A DNA stretch of 57,782 nucleotides, taken from a virus. The notes under the pieces were generated by a model, which was given only the letters and a program-made list of their open reading frames with translations, searched no databases and was not told the origin of the DNA. Made by a program: the position numbers and the translations under genes. The DNA is taken from IMG/VR virus record IMGVR_UViG_3300032116_000235, positions 1-57,782 of that record; one strand, written 5' to 3'. Shown piece by piece: positions 32,091 to 39,562 of the stretch (positions within the stretch are counted from its first letter, which is position 1; every line of letters begins with the position of its first letter).

Positions 32091-32330
32091 ATGAACAATA
32101 ATAACAATAAGAAAATAAATTTCCCAGCCTTTCCAGTCTCCCCATACGCTGGCGACAGGGACAATGCTCCAATCAAATCTAATACTGGAATGTCCATGAG
32201 AGATTTTTTTGCCAGTATGTGCCTCGTCGGTCTGGCGGGAGAAATAATCGAAGACACTACGGCAGAGGAAATCGCGGATTCAGCTTATGAAATCGCGGAT
32301 GCCATGCTTGGGAAACTTGGAAAATTATGA
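32091..32330 (+). CDS. 79-aa protein of a conserved phage family (GMSMRDFFA motif)
   Basis: After an Asn-rich start (MNNNNNKKINF) the protein shows TGMSMRDFFASMCLVGLAGE and an acidic helix ending ADAMLGKLGKL. The pattern 'GMTxRDxFA...A...G...AYxxADAML' is widespread in small phage proteins of unknown function. It overlaps the next gene by four bases. Early timing is inferred from position. Confidence 0.6.
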   Translation: MNNNNNKKINFPAFPVSPYAGDRDNAPIKSNTGMSMRDFFASMCLVGLAGEIIEDTTAEEIADSAYEIADAMLGKLGKL

Positions 32331-32524
32331 GCGACGAAAACAACACAGAGGAGAAACCGAAATCTTTCGATGAAATCGTTGATTCGATTGATTTAAGTTC
32401 TCTGACTGTGAAGGATGTCCTCGGCGATCTTTTCAGATCGTTCCAATATATTTCAACCAGAGTTGCCGTAGCGATTCGCTTACTTGAAAAATTGGAGAAT
32501 CAGAAAAATGACGGAGTATCCTGA
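32327..32524 (+). CDS. 65-aa helical protein, unknown
   Basis: An acidic N-terminus (MSDENNTEEKPKSFDEIVDS) precedes a probable helix (VKDVLGDLFRSFQYISTRVA and AIRLLEKLENQK) with amphipathic character. No motif, no membrane span. Starts by ATGA overlap and itself overlaps the start of the following gene at 32508 by 17 bases. Confidence 0.5.
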   Translation: MSDENNTEEKPKSFDEIVDSIDLSSLTVKDVLGDLFRSFQYISTRVAVAIRLLEKLENQKNDGVS

Positions 32525-32732
32525 TAGGATTCCATACGCAGAGTGGATCAATAGCCAGTTATCAATAGCGAGATTCTACGGAGGCATTAAAGTCAACGGG
32601 AAGAGCTATGTCATTGACAAAGAAACTAACGATTTGGTGATTCCCATGTCGCGCAAAAAGCGCAAGGAACTCGCCGAGAAAAAAAATAAAAAAGAACTTT
32701 CCATTTCAGATGAAATGAATTTTAATCCTTAG
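32508..32732 (+). CDS. 74-aa basic protein, unknown
   Basis: I prefer the ATG at 32508 to the earlier in-frame start at 32484, because the earlier one would extend the overlap further. The product has YPDRIPYAEWINSQLSIARF, a short beta part (YVIDKETNDLVIPM) and a very basic stretch (SRKKRKELAEKKNKKEL). It may bind nucleic acid. No family recognised. Confidence 0.45.
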   Translation: MTEYPDRIPYAEWINSQLSIARFYGGIKVNGKSYVIDKETNDLVIPMSRKKRKELAEKKNKKELSISDEMNFNP

Positions 32733-32748
32733 CGCAGTTCACCTGCTC

Positions 32749-32764
32749 AAATAAATAAATAAAT
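32749..32764 (+). promoter_or_regulatory. AAAT-repeat start leader before the pyrimidine-dimer glycosylase-like gene
   Basis: Four tandem AAAT units end immediately before the ATG at 32765. The same leader type, with two bases to the ATG, is at 28142-28156, 29137-29151 and 29591-29604. No Shine-Dalgarno sequence is present at any of the four, so the repeats probably mark the start, by keeping it unpaired or by binding ribosomal protein S1. Confidence 0.5.
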
Positions 32765-33181
32765 ATGCAAACATTCCTGCCATTCAAATCGTTCCGCGAC
32801 TCCGCTCGCGTTCTCGATAACCGCCGACTCGGTAAACAGCGTGTCGAATGCCTTCAAATCTTGAAGGCTCTCAATGACCCTGACTACGGCTGGCAAAACC
32901 ATCCCGCTACAAAAATGTGGCGCGGAGATTCATTCGGCCTCGCTCAATACGGACTGAATATCTGTGATGAGTGGATTCGCCGTGGCTTCAAGGATACCTG
33001 CCGAGAAAAAATCGCGCAGTTCTCCTGCACTCCGATAACGCTTGAATACATTTCACGCGATTGGATCACCGATGGGTTGTGCCTGTCTCACCGGAGCAAC
33101 CTTGTCCGTAAAATGCCTGAACACTACTCGAAATACTTTCCCGATGTTCCGAACAATCTTCCTTACATCTGGCCAGCTTAA
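32765..33181 (+). CDS. Pyrimidine dimer DNA glycosylase-like protein
   Basis: The 138-aa protein matches the pyrimidine dimer glycosylase/endonuclease V-type family: MQTFLPFKSF at the start, ARVLDNRRLGKQRVE (about 14-28) and WQNHPATKMW (about 43-52). T4 endonuclease V uses its N-terminal amine to open DNA at UV dimers. Here the residue after Met is Gln, so whether the N-terminal chemistry is retained is unclear. The C-terminal half (DWITDGLCLS, HYSKYFPDVPNNLPYIWP) fits the family fold. A repair role for the phage genome is expected. Confidence 0.7.
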   Translation: MQTFLPFKSFRDSARVLDNRRLGKQRVECLQILKALNDPDYGWQNHPATKMWRGDSFGLAQYGLNICDEWIRRGFKDTCREKIAQFSCTPITLEYISRDWITDGLCLSHRSNLVRKMPEHYSKYFPDVPNNLPYIWPA

Positions 33182-33190
33182 ACAATCACC

Positions 33191-33370
33191 ATGAAACATA
33201 CATCCATAACGATGAAATTCGCCTGTGGCGAAAAAGAACTGAACGAAGCCGCAACTTATTTCGGCCTCAAGAAAGCAAACCGCGAACACTATCGCCGCTT
33301 CATAAATTACATGATTGCGGCTGGTGATCGTGAGTTGAAAAAAGAGGTTGCTGAAAAACAGCCCCAATAA
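33191..33370 (+). CDS. 59-aa protein, unknown
   Basis: The ATG at 33191 lies nine bases after the previous stop. The product (KHTSITMKFACGEKELNEAA, then ATYFGLKKANREHYRRFINY) looks like a small helical domain with a basic recognition-like helix, possibly DNA-binding. It ends in a charged tail (ELKKEVAEKQPQ). Not recognised. It precedes the recombination operon after a 34-base gap. Confidence 0.4.
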   Translation: MKHTSITMKFACGEKELNEAATYFGLKKANREHYRRFINYMIAAGDRELKKEVAEKQPQ

Positions 33371-33404
33371 TCACCCCAAGAACCAAAAACCCAATAATAA
33401 ATAA

Positions 33405-34196
33405 ATGAGCCAAATAGCAATACCAATAAATGAAATAGAACGCATGGCGGAAATTATCTCCAAAGCTAACTTCTTTGGATACGCCAATCTTGAACAGGCG
33501 GCAACGCTTATGTTCATCGCTCAAGCGGAAGGTCGCCATCCGGCATCTGCCGCCAAGGAGTATCACATCATCAAAGGCAGACCCGCTCTTAAAGCGGATG
33601 CGATGCTTGCCCGATTCCAGCAAGCTGGCGGAAGCGTTCAATGGGTCGAACGCACCGACTTAAAAGTATCGGCCAAGTTTTCGCATCCGCAGGGCGGAGA
33701 GGTTCCCATCTGCTGGACGATTGAGGATGCCAAACGAGCGGGTCTCACGAACAACGACAACTGGCGCAAATATCCCCGCCAAATGCTGTCTGCTCGCGTG
33801 ATCAGTGAAGGCGTGAGGGCAACCTACCCAAGCGTTGTCTCTGGCCTTTATACGCCAGAGGAGGTTCAGGATTTTACTCCTGAAAAGCCAGCCGCTCCTA
33901 AAATCTCCCGCCCGAAATTTGAGGAGCCTGTTGCTCCCGCGATTGAGGTTCAAGCAGAAGTGGTGCAGGAAACTTATGAACCAACCGCCGAGGAGCGAGA
34001 TTCCACGGCTAATCGTGATTCTCTGTGGCAACTGATGGAAACGCATCAATACACCGAGGCCGACATAATGAGCTTCATTGTCGATAAAGGCGTAAAAACC
34101 GATGCGACCCGTATTGCGGATTTGAGCGACAAAATCATTTCGCGCCTCGTTGAAAAATTCAATCTGATTGAAAAATTCATGGAGGAAAAGAAGTGA
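33405..34196 (+). CDS. RecT-like single-strand annealing recombinase
   Basis: The 263-aa protein shows the pattern of a phage RecT-type family: AATLMFIAQAEGRHPASAAK, then YHIIKGRPALKADAMLARFQ, VQWVERTDLKVSA and WRKYPRQMLSARVISEGVRA. These proteins anneal single strands during recombination. The C-terminal third is acidic and helical and probably contacts partners. The assignment is strengthened by the next two genes, a Cas4-like nuclease and an SSB, which complete a recombination module. It overlaps the nuclease gene by four bases. Confidence 0.7.
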   Translation: MSQIAIPINEIERMAEIISKANFFGYANLEQAATLMFIAQAEGRHPASAAKEYHIIKGRPALKADAMLARFQQAGGSVQWVERTDLKVSAKFSHPQGGEVPICWTIEDAKRAGLTNNDNWRKYPRQMLSARVISEGVRATYPSVVSGLYTPEEVQDFTPEKPAAPKISRPKFEEPVAPAIEVQAEVVQETYEPTAEERDSTANRDSLWQLMETHQYTEADIMSFIVDKGVKTDATRIADLSDKIISRLVEKFNLIEKFMEEKK

Positions 34197-35257
34197 GCGA
34201 CGAGCGCAACGGAAAAATCTCCGGAAGCGGAATGACGGCACTCGCCGCTTGTCCGGGAAAATTCAACTTGGAAAAAACTCTCCCGAAGCAACCTTCGGGG
34301 GAGGCGGCGGAACTCGGCAACAGAGTCCATGAATATATCGCTTCCGAAGGGAAAACGAAACTCATCGACCCCGAACGCGAGATTGCTGAACTCATCGTCA
34401 GCAAATACGAGGAAGCCATTGAAATTATCGGACTCGGAAAGCCGGACAAAACTCTGCGCGAAACGAGGCTCTGGTATGGCGAAGATTGGAGCGGACAAAT
34501 TGACCGCATCGACTTCTACGAGTCTGTCACAAGGAATACGGCTATCGTTACCGATTACAAAACGGGTCGAATTGCCCAAAGCTCGGCGTCAGACAACCTT
34601 CAACTCCGCGCCTATGCGGTGCTGGTAAAGAAGGCATATCCGCAACTCAATCGTATATTTGTCAGCATCGTCCAGCCTCTGGCTGGTGAAACAACGATCA
34701 CAGAATACAACGATGAGGACTTGCGTCAGGCGGATCAACAAATCGCCGAGATTGTCGCCAAGGCATATCAGCCGGACGCGCCAAGGATTCCGAGTCCGAC
34801 TGCTTGTAAGTATTGCGCGGCAAAATCGGTCTGTCCAGAGGCGCGAGGATTGACCGCTCAAGTCATGCAAATTGCCAGCGACAATGTGAAGGCACTCACC
34901 AACGACGAGCTTGGCAAATACCTTGAACGAGCCGAAGTTGTTGAGGATATTATTGAGGCTCTGAAAGCCGAGGCTAAATCCCGTCTGTTGGCTGGAATTC
35001 CGATCAACGGATATAAGCTCGAAAATGGTAATTCATCCCGTTCAATTCCGAATCCTGATTCGGCATACGAGCGGCTGAAAGAAGTTATGACTCCGCAGGA
35101 GTTTACAAAATGTTGCAAGGTATCCGCGCCACAACTTGAATCGTTGTTGGCAAAGTCCCTGCAAATCAAAGCAAAAGAAGCAAAACAAAAACTGACCGAT
35201 CTTCTTGGCGAACAACTCGTCGTGAAGCAAGGCGAACAAAAAATGGTAAAGGCATAA
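34193..35257 (+). CDS. Cas4-like PD-(D/E)XK exonuclease with four-cysteine cluster (DUF2800-type)
   Basis: The 354-aa protein carries the nuclease core GQIDRIDFY (D104, D107) and TDYKTGR (D121, K123), the D...DxK signature of PD-(D/E)XK enzymes. Cysteines at 20, 205, 208 and 214 (ACPGKF; CKYCAAKSVC) are arranged like the iron-sulfur cluster of Cas4 and AddB-type nucleases. It likely resects DNA ends for the RecT-like recombinase upstream. The last 90 residues are helical (RLLAGIPINGYKLENGNSSR). Start by ATGA overlap. Exonuclease polarity cannot be read from sequence. Confidence 0.8.
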   Translation: MSDERNGKISGSGMTALAACPGKFNLEKTLPKQPSGEAAELGNRVHEYIASEGKTKLIDPEREIAELIVSKYEEAIEIIGLGKPDKTLRETRLWYGEDWSGQIDRIDFYESVTRNTAIVTDYKTGRIAQSSASDNLQLRAYAVLVKKAYPQLNRIFVSIVQPLAGETTITEYNDEDLRQADQQIAEIVAKAYQPDAPRIPSPTACKYCAAKSVCPEARGLTAQVMQIASDNVKALTNDELGKYLERAEVVEDIIEALKAEAKSRLLAGIPINGYKLENGNSSRSIPNPDSAYERLKEVMTPQEFTKCCKVSAPQLESLLAKSLQIKAKEAKQKLTDLLGEQLVVKQGEQKMVKA

Positions 35258-35258
35258 T

Positions 35259-35828
35259 ATGAGCGAAGAAAATAGATATGTAACTGAGGCCGGAACCTTC
35301 ATGGCGAAAGTGAAGATGCCGGGAAATGGCTGGTTCGGTGAATCAGGCAAAAAGAAAACTCCATTCATCCGTATTCCGTTGTTGATTACCGATGGGCCAC
35401 AAAAAGGACGGGAAATTGTCTGGAAAGGCTACATTACCCGAGATGCTGTTGCCGGAACAGTCAAGCGTCTCGCCAAGGCATTCGGTTGGGATGGCGACCT
35501 AAATAAACTCACTCACGGCCATGATGACGAAGACGATAATGTTTTCCTCAACAAAGAATGCCAAGTTGTAGTTGAAGAGGAGGAGTATGAAGGCAAGACC
35601 TATTTCCGCGCAAAGTGGCTGAATGCTATTGAAAAAGATGCTGGCTTGCCGAAAGATCGCGTTGCAGACCTAATCTCCAGCCTCAATTCGCTATCGAAAG
35701 CGGCGGCATCCGAAGCGCAAGAAGAAGAGGACGCGCCGGAACGCAAGCCGAAGGCGAAGGCTAAGAAGGTCGATGAGAAATATGAAGGCCGGACTCACTC
35801 TGATGAAGGTGATGAAATTCCATTCTAA
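35259..35828 (+). CDS. Single-stranded DNA-binding protein with SSB-type acidic tail
   Basis: The 189-aa product has an OB-like N-terminal part (about 1-115: YVTEAGTFMAKVKMPGNGWF, TPFIRIPLLITDGPQKGREI and CQVVVEEEEYEGKTYFRAKW). It resembles DUF669-type phage proteins. The tail is disordered and charged and ends GDEIPF, like the partner-binding peptide (DDIPF) at the end of bacterial SSB. So it should coat single strands and recruit repair or replication proteins. It sits directly downstream of the nuclease in a recombination operon. Confidence 0.75.
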   Translation: MSEENRYVTEAGTFMAKVKMPGNGWFGESGKKKTPFIRIPLLITDGPQKGREIVWKGYITRDAVAGTVKRLAKAFGWDGDLNKLTHGHDDEDDNVFLNKECQVVVEEEEYEGKTYFRAKWLNAIEKDAGLPKDRVADLISSLNSLSKAAASEAQEEEDAPERKPKAKAKKVDEKYEGRTHSDEGDEIPF

Positions 35829-36182
35829 ATGAAAACGAAGGAACTTCCAAGAAAGGATGAGTTGGCTATTGTCGGTGAAGTCAACGAGCCTGAAACGATT
35901 GAGGTCGAGTTCGTCAACAACGATCCCGCAGAATACAACAAGCTGGAACTCTCAAAATCCTGCGAGTTGATTTCGGGATTGCTGGAGGAAAACTGGACTG
36001 GCATCCAAAAAGCCATTACGGAGAGTCCCGAAGGAAAAACGACAGTCAGTTTCAACTTGTATCTCAATCACACTTCGGCCAGCGGTCGATATGTGAAGGC
36101 AAAGCTCGCCTACAATCTGAAAGCCAAGTCGGAGACGGCAGAGGTTTTCGTTGGTGACCCAAATCAACCAGAAATGTTTTAA
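35829..36182 (+). CDS. 117-aa protein in the recombination operon, unknown
   Basis: The protein has an acidic N-terminus (EVNEPETIEVEFVNNDPAEY), then strands and a short helix (SKSCELISGLLEENWTGIQK). Its C-terminus is beta-rich (TTVSFNLYLNHTSASGRYVK, LAYNLKAKSETAEVFVGDPN) and finishes PEMF. It starts immediately after the SSB stop and shares a TAATG junction with RusA. A beta-strand-rich partner of SSB or RusA is plausible. No family recognised. Confidence 0.55.
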   Translation: MKTKELPRKDELAIVGEVNEPETIEVEFVNNDPAEYNKLELSKSCELISGLLEENWTGIQKAITESPEGKTTVSFNLYLNHTSASGRYVKAKLAYNLKAKSETAEVFVGDPNQPEMF

Positions 36183-36625
36183 TGGACTATCCGGCTTCCA
36201 TTGCGTTCAGCATTCCGATTACTCCGTTATCCTTGCAGATGTCGGGGAAGCGGTTACAGATACGCAATGGTAAGCCGATATTCTTCAAGACCAAAAAAGC
36301 ATCGGACTACCAGAAAATCATCAATCTATACTCAATCAAATACAAACCGCAGGCTCCTTGGGACTGCGCGATACGCTTAGAGATAGATTATTTTCTGGAA
36401 AGGCCAATGCGCCTCAATACCAAAAAAACTCCGCAGGGTGCCTTGCCGCACACCAAGCGACCCGATCTGGATAACCTTCAGAAAGGAACGCAAGACGCCT
36501 TGCGGGATTTTTGGTTAGACGATTCTCAAATTGCTGATCTTGCGATCAGGAAGTTTTATGTGGCTTTCGGGCAACAGCCATCAATCAAAATCAAAATTAC
36601 CAAACTCCAATCAATAAATGAATAA
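36182..36625 (+). CDS. rusA: RusA-like Holliday junction resolvase
   Basis: The 147-aa product has the RusA active-site pattern KRPDLDNLQKGTQDAL (D95, D97) followed by WLDDSQIADL (D113, D114), plus the conserved final strand. RusA dimers cut four-way junctions that arise in phage recombination and replication, before packaging. Length is close to the usual ~120-150 residues. Start at TAATG overlap with the preceding stop. It overlaps the next gene by eight bases. Confidence 0.85.
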   Translation: MDYPASIAFSIPITPLSLQMSGKRLQIRNGKPIFFKTKKASDYQKIINLYSIKYKPQAPWDCAIRLEIDYFLERPMRLNTKKTPQGALPHTKRPDLDNLQKGTQDALRDFWLDDSQIADLAIRKFYVAFGQQPSIKIKITKLQSINE

Positions 36626-36956
36626 ATACCAAGAAGAATTGCAGTTCGATAAACCAACGAAAAACGCTGGCGAACTTGAAAAACGATTCTTAAAATACCA
36701 TGCTGAAAACCCGAATATTTACGATGCGCTTGTTGATCTTGCGCGTAAATCTCGCCGCTATCGTCCTGATCGCGTCATAGGGATTCAGATGCTTTTCGAG
36801 GTTCTTCGGTGGAACTATTATACTTCCGTTCATACTACCGAGGAATACAAGTTTCCGAATGCGTTTGCGGCTGGTTATTCCCGCCTCATCATGAAACAGG
36901 AGCCTGACCTAAAAGGCATTTTCCGTGTGGCAAAAAGTGAATTTGATGCAGAATAA
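36618..36956 (+). CDS. 112-aa phage protein of unknown function
   Basis: The protein is a compact helical fold: LEKRFLKYHAENPNIYDALV, then ARKSRRYRPDRVIGIQMLFE and VLRWNYYTSVHTTEEYKF, ending FAAGYSRLIMKQEPDLKGIF. The same pattern (YxALVxLAR..., R...G...LFEVLRW..., YxRLIMxQEPDL) is widespread in phages near replication genes, but no function is known to me. It lies between RusA and the replication-initiator-like gene. Confidence 0.65.
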   Translation: MNKYQEELQFDKPTKNAGELEKRFLKYHAENPNIYDALVDLARKSRRYRPDRVIGIQMLFEVLRWNYYTSVHTTEEYKFPNAFAAGYSRLIMKQEPDLKGIFRVAKSEFDAE

Positions 36957-37620
36957 TCAATCTGTGAATTACTACACTTATCACATTGGCGATTATCGAA
37001 CCGCCACGGCGCACCTGTCGTTAGAGGAGGACGCTACCTATAAACGCCTGTTGGATTACCAATACGACAAGGAATGCCCGATTCCAGACGATCCGGCGGT
37101 CATGGCGAGGCGATTACGGAGCAATGAGAAACTTGTCTCCGCAATGCTGTCGGAATTCTTTACTCTGACTGACGCCGGATGGGTCAACAAGCGGGTATGG
37201 GATGAAGTCGGGAAGCATCAGGAATTCATTGACAAGCAAAAGCACAATGGCCGAAAGGGAGGCAGGGCAAAAACCCAAGCCGAACCCAACGCTAACCCAA
37301 CGCAAACCCTCCCAATACCCAATACCCATATCCCAATACTTAAAAAGGCAATCAATTTTGAGAAGCTACCGGAACCGCTCAGAACTGATGAGTTTCAGGA
37401 TGCTTGGAAACGATTCGTTTCCTATCGGGCAGAACGCAAAAAGCCAATATATCAATCATCAATGGAGGCGAAGTGGGCGCAAATGGAGTCATGGGGTTCT
37501 GAATGCGCCGTTCAGGCCATCGAGAACTCTATTGCCAACGGATGGCAAGGCATCTTCCCGCCACAGGGCGAGAAAGCAAAAAAGAAAGAGGAATCCAGTA
37601 AATTCAGAGGTTCATTCTAA
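36946..37620 (+). CDS. DUF1376 replication-initiator-like protein
   Basis: The start at 36946 (MQNNQSVNYYTYHIGDY) is preferred to a GTG at 36925, since the YYxxHIGDYRxxTAHLSLEEDA pattern is the known beginning of DUF1376 proteins. The 224-aa product has that winged-helix-like N-terminal domain (about 8-85) and a basic linker (HNGRKGGRAKT). A Pro/Asn stretch is encoded by a CCCAAT-rich repeat (about 113-132). The C-terminal domain has two predicted helical regions. DUF1376 genes next to a DnaC-like loader are typical phage replication initiators, by analogy with lambda O/P order. Confidence 0.7.
   Translation: MQNNQSVNYYTYHIGDYRTATAHLSLEEDATYKRLLDYQYDKECPIPDDPAVMARRLRSNEKLVSAMLSEFFTLTDAGWVNKRVWDEVGKHQEFIDKQKHNGRKGGRAKTQAEPNANPTQTLPIPNTHIPILKKAINFEKLPEPLRTDEFQDAWKRFVSYRAERKKPIYQSSMEAKWAQMESWGSECAVQAIENSIANGWQGIFPPQGEKAKKKEESSKFRGSF
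37272..37341 (+). repeat. CCCAA(T/C) repeat block (copy B) inside the DUF1376 gene, origin candidate
   Basis: Units AACCCAA(C/G), AACCCAACG and CCAATACCCAATACCCA repeat within the part encoding the initiator linker. Its strings CGCAAACCCTCCCA and CCCAATACCCAATACCCA also occur in the non-coding block at 27995-28067. Some phage origins lie within the initiator gene as repeated binding sites. Confidence 0.6.
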
Positions 37621-38321
37621 TGTTGACCAACAAAATCATAACCAAAAAATGCGTCCTTTGCGGATGCGATTTCGATACCGAGCAAATTACATTCTTGGAT
37701 CGGGTAATATCATTCCAGACGCATTGCGATCCCTGCATCACGATTGCCACGGAAAAACGGGATATTGAGGAACAGCGGCAAAAGCTGGAGCAACGGGAAG
37801 CTGAATTTTGGGCGATGGTTCCCAAAATATATCAGACCACCGACGAGAACCAAATCGCCACGCAACTGAAAAAGGCTATTAAGGAATGGAAATATGGCCC
37901 AATCGGCCTCGGATTCAAAGGCCCAAGCGGTTCCCAAAAGACAAGAGCATCCGTATTGCTGTTGCATTCTCTCCACAAGGGCGGCAGAAGCGTTTTCTAC
38001 CTAAAGGCGACCAACCTCACCAAAAATGCACTTGAAGCGTTCTCAGACGATAAGGGAACGAAAAAACAGGCATTGGAAGCTATACGCCAAGCCACCGAGT
38101 GTCATGTTTTGCTGTTAGACGACATCGGCAAGGGCAGATTGTCGCCAAGTGCCGAGGAATCACTTTACGCTTTGCTCGACACGCGAACAGAAAATATGCT
38201 TCCTACGATTTGGACAACCAATGCCGACAGCTCACAACTGCACGATATGATGTCCGAAGACCGAGGCGATGCAATTATGCGCCGACTCGTTGAATTCTCG
38301 AAAATAATCACCATCCAATAA
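37620..38321 (+). CDS. DnaC-like AAA+ helicase loader with N-terminal zinc cluster
   Basis: The 233-aa protein begins with CVLCGC...CDPC (about 11-39), a likely zinc knuckle. A coiled linker follows, then an AAA+ ATPase: Walker A GPSGSQKT (101-108), Walker B LLLDDIGKG and sensor-like TIWTTNADS. This matches DnaC-type loaders, which bring the host replicative helicase to an origin. No replicative helicase, primase or DNA polymerase gene is in the window, so host replisome use is expected. It follows the DUF1376 gene with one base shared, a typical initiator-loader pair. Confidence 0.75.
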   Translation: MLTNKIITKKCVLCGCDFDTEQITFLDRVISFQTHCDPCITIATEKRDIEEQRQKLEQREAEFWAMVPKIYQTTDENQIATQLKKAIKEWKYGPIGLGFKGPSGSQKTRASVLLLHSLHKGGRSVFYLKATNLTKNALEAFSDDKGTKKQALEAIRQATECHVLLLDDIGKGRLSPSAEESLYALLDTRTENMLPTIWTTNADSSQLHDMMSEDRGDAIMRRLVEFSKIITIQ

Positions 38322-38323
38322 AT

Positions 38324-38701
38324 ATGACCGCAATAGAAACCAACCAAAAAATACAATCATACAGCGAATTCGTTCAGAACCTGTGCAAGTCAGGAACCGA
38401 CATCTTGAACCAACTTAATTGCCATGAAGCGCATCTCGTTCACATGGCAATGGGAGTTTCTGGTGAAGCAGGAGAATTGCTAGACGCAATTAAAAAAGCT
38501 ACGATTTACCGGAAACCTTTAGACAAGGAAAATATCATCGAAGAGTGCGGAGACATTCTATTTTTCGTCCAAGGAATCTTGAATTATTACTGCCTCACTC
38601 TTGATGATGCGGTAGAACAAAACCGAGAAAAACTTTCTCAGCGGTATTCCGCTGGAAAATACAGCAACGAGCAAGCTCAACAACGCGCAGATAAACAATA
38701 A
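38324..38701 (+). CDS. MazG-like nucleotide pyrophosphohydrolase
   Basis: The 125-aa product shows GVSGEAGELLDAIKK (about 44-58, GExGE core) and EECGDILFFVQGI (about 73-85, ExxxD), the metal-binding helices of the MazG family. The enzymes hydrolyse (d)NTPs to monophosphates and pyrophosphate. Phage copies may adjust nucleotide pools or remove modified or unwanted nucleotides during modified-DNA synthesis. That would fit the hypermodification genes at 45292-47457, but the substrate is unknown. Ends with a Gln/Lys-rich tail. Confidence 0.75.
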   Translation: MTAIETNQKIQSYSEFVQNLCKSGTDILNQLNCHEAHLVHMAMGVSGEAGELLDAIKKATIYRKPLDKENIIEECGDILFFVQGILNYYCLTLDDAVEQNREKLSQRYSAGKYSNEQAQQRADKQ

Positions 38702-38705
38702 ATAT

Positions 38706-38927
38706 ATGTATATCATTATAAAATTAAAGAAAACAAATGGCCACGATTGGTATATTGAAAATTACGATGCCCCAACAAGACTGCATCAAAATTATTTAGA
38801 TGCTAGAAACGAAGCAGAACGATTGGCGCAAAAACATCCGGGAATTTATTTCGGCATATTTGAATTCGACGGAGCGGCAATTTGCCCTATTCCTCCGGTT
38901 CAATATTTCGACAAAGGAGACTTATGA
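38706..38927 (+). CDS. 73-aa protein, unknown
   Basis: The product begins YIIIKLKKTNGHDWYIENYD, then a helix (DARNEAERLAQKHPGIYF), ending IPPVQYFDKGDL: a small alpha/beta fold without a motif. The GGAG inside its end is the ribosome site for the next gene, which it overlaps by four bases. Not recognised; may simply be a coupled partner of the downstream glycosyltransferases. Confidence 0.45.
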   Translation: MYIIIKLKKTNGHDWYIENYDAPTRLHQNYLDARNEAERLAQKHPGIYFGIFEFDGAAICPIPPVQYFDKGDL

Positions 38928-39562
38928 AGGCAATGGTTGCTACCCCCTGCACAACTGGGAAAGTTTATGCAGAATATACATCATGCTTGGTTGATTCAAT
39001 CAAGCTATGTGCATTGAATAACATTGACCTTTGTCCGGTATTTCTTGGCAACGAATCAATTTTACAGATTGCTCGAAATGATCTGATCAATATCGCGTAT
39101 CAGGCAGGAGTTGACATGATCTGGATAGATTACGACATGACTTGGAATCCAGAATGGATTGTAGAGTTATTAACTAGCAAAGAAGATATTTTAGCAGGAA
39201 CTGCTAGGAAAAAAACAGACCTAGAGGAAACATACGCAGTTAAGTTGAATGATTTAACTTTGCACGATAATGGCTACATGAAGTGTCAAGGAATTGGCGC
39301 AGCATTTATGAAAATGAGCGGGAGGGCGGTTAGTTCTGTCTGCGAAGCAAGCGAGGTGTTCACGCATCACGGTAAGGAGTGCAGAGCAGTATTTGATTGC
39401 AAAATTATTGATGGAGATTTCTGGTCTGAAGACATCGTTCTTTGCGACAAACTGAAATCTCTTGGATTCGACATCTGGCTTGATCCTAAAATGACTTGCG
39501 GTCATATTGGAAATAAAAATTATATTGGTGATATAAAACAATTTATAGAAAAAATTAGATGA
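38924..39562 (+). CDS. GT-A fold glycosyltransferase-like protein
   Basis: I start it at 38924, behind AAAGGAG and as ATGA overlap. The longer frame from 38882 would lie inside the upstream gene. Residues 47-71 (ESILQIARNDLINIA then WIDYDM) give an R-N motif and a DYD at 69-71, a metal/nucleotide-sugar site. Further parts (IGAAFMKMSG, EDIVLCDKLKSLGFDIWLDP) match proteins at 52701 and partly 46729. Such 212-aa GT-A proteins recur in phages and may decorate DNA bases or virion proteins. The donor sugar is unknown. Confidence 0.65.
   Translation: MKAMVATPCTTGKVYAEYTSCLVDSIKLCALNNIDLCPVFLGNESILQIARNDLINIAYQAGVDMIWIDYDMTWNPEWIVELLTSKEDILAGTARKKTDLEETYAVKLNDLTLHDNGYMKCQGIGAAFMKMSGRAVSSVCEASEVFTHHGKECRAVFDCKIIDGDFWSEDIVLCDKLKSLGFDIWLDPKMTCGHIGNKNYIGDIKQFIEKIR

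Noticed and set aside
38882-38923. Longer start for the GT-A gene
   Set aside because: The extra residues lie inside the upstream gene, while a clear GGAG precedes the ATG at 38924 with the usual ATGA overlap.
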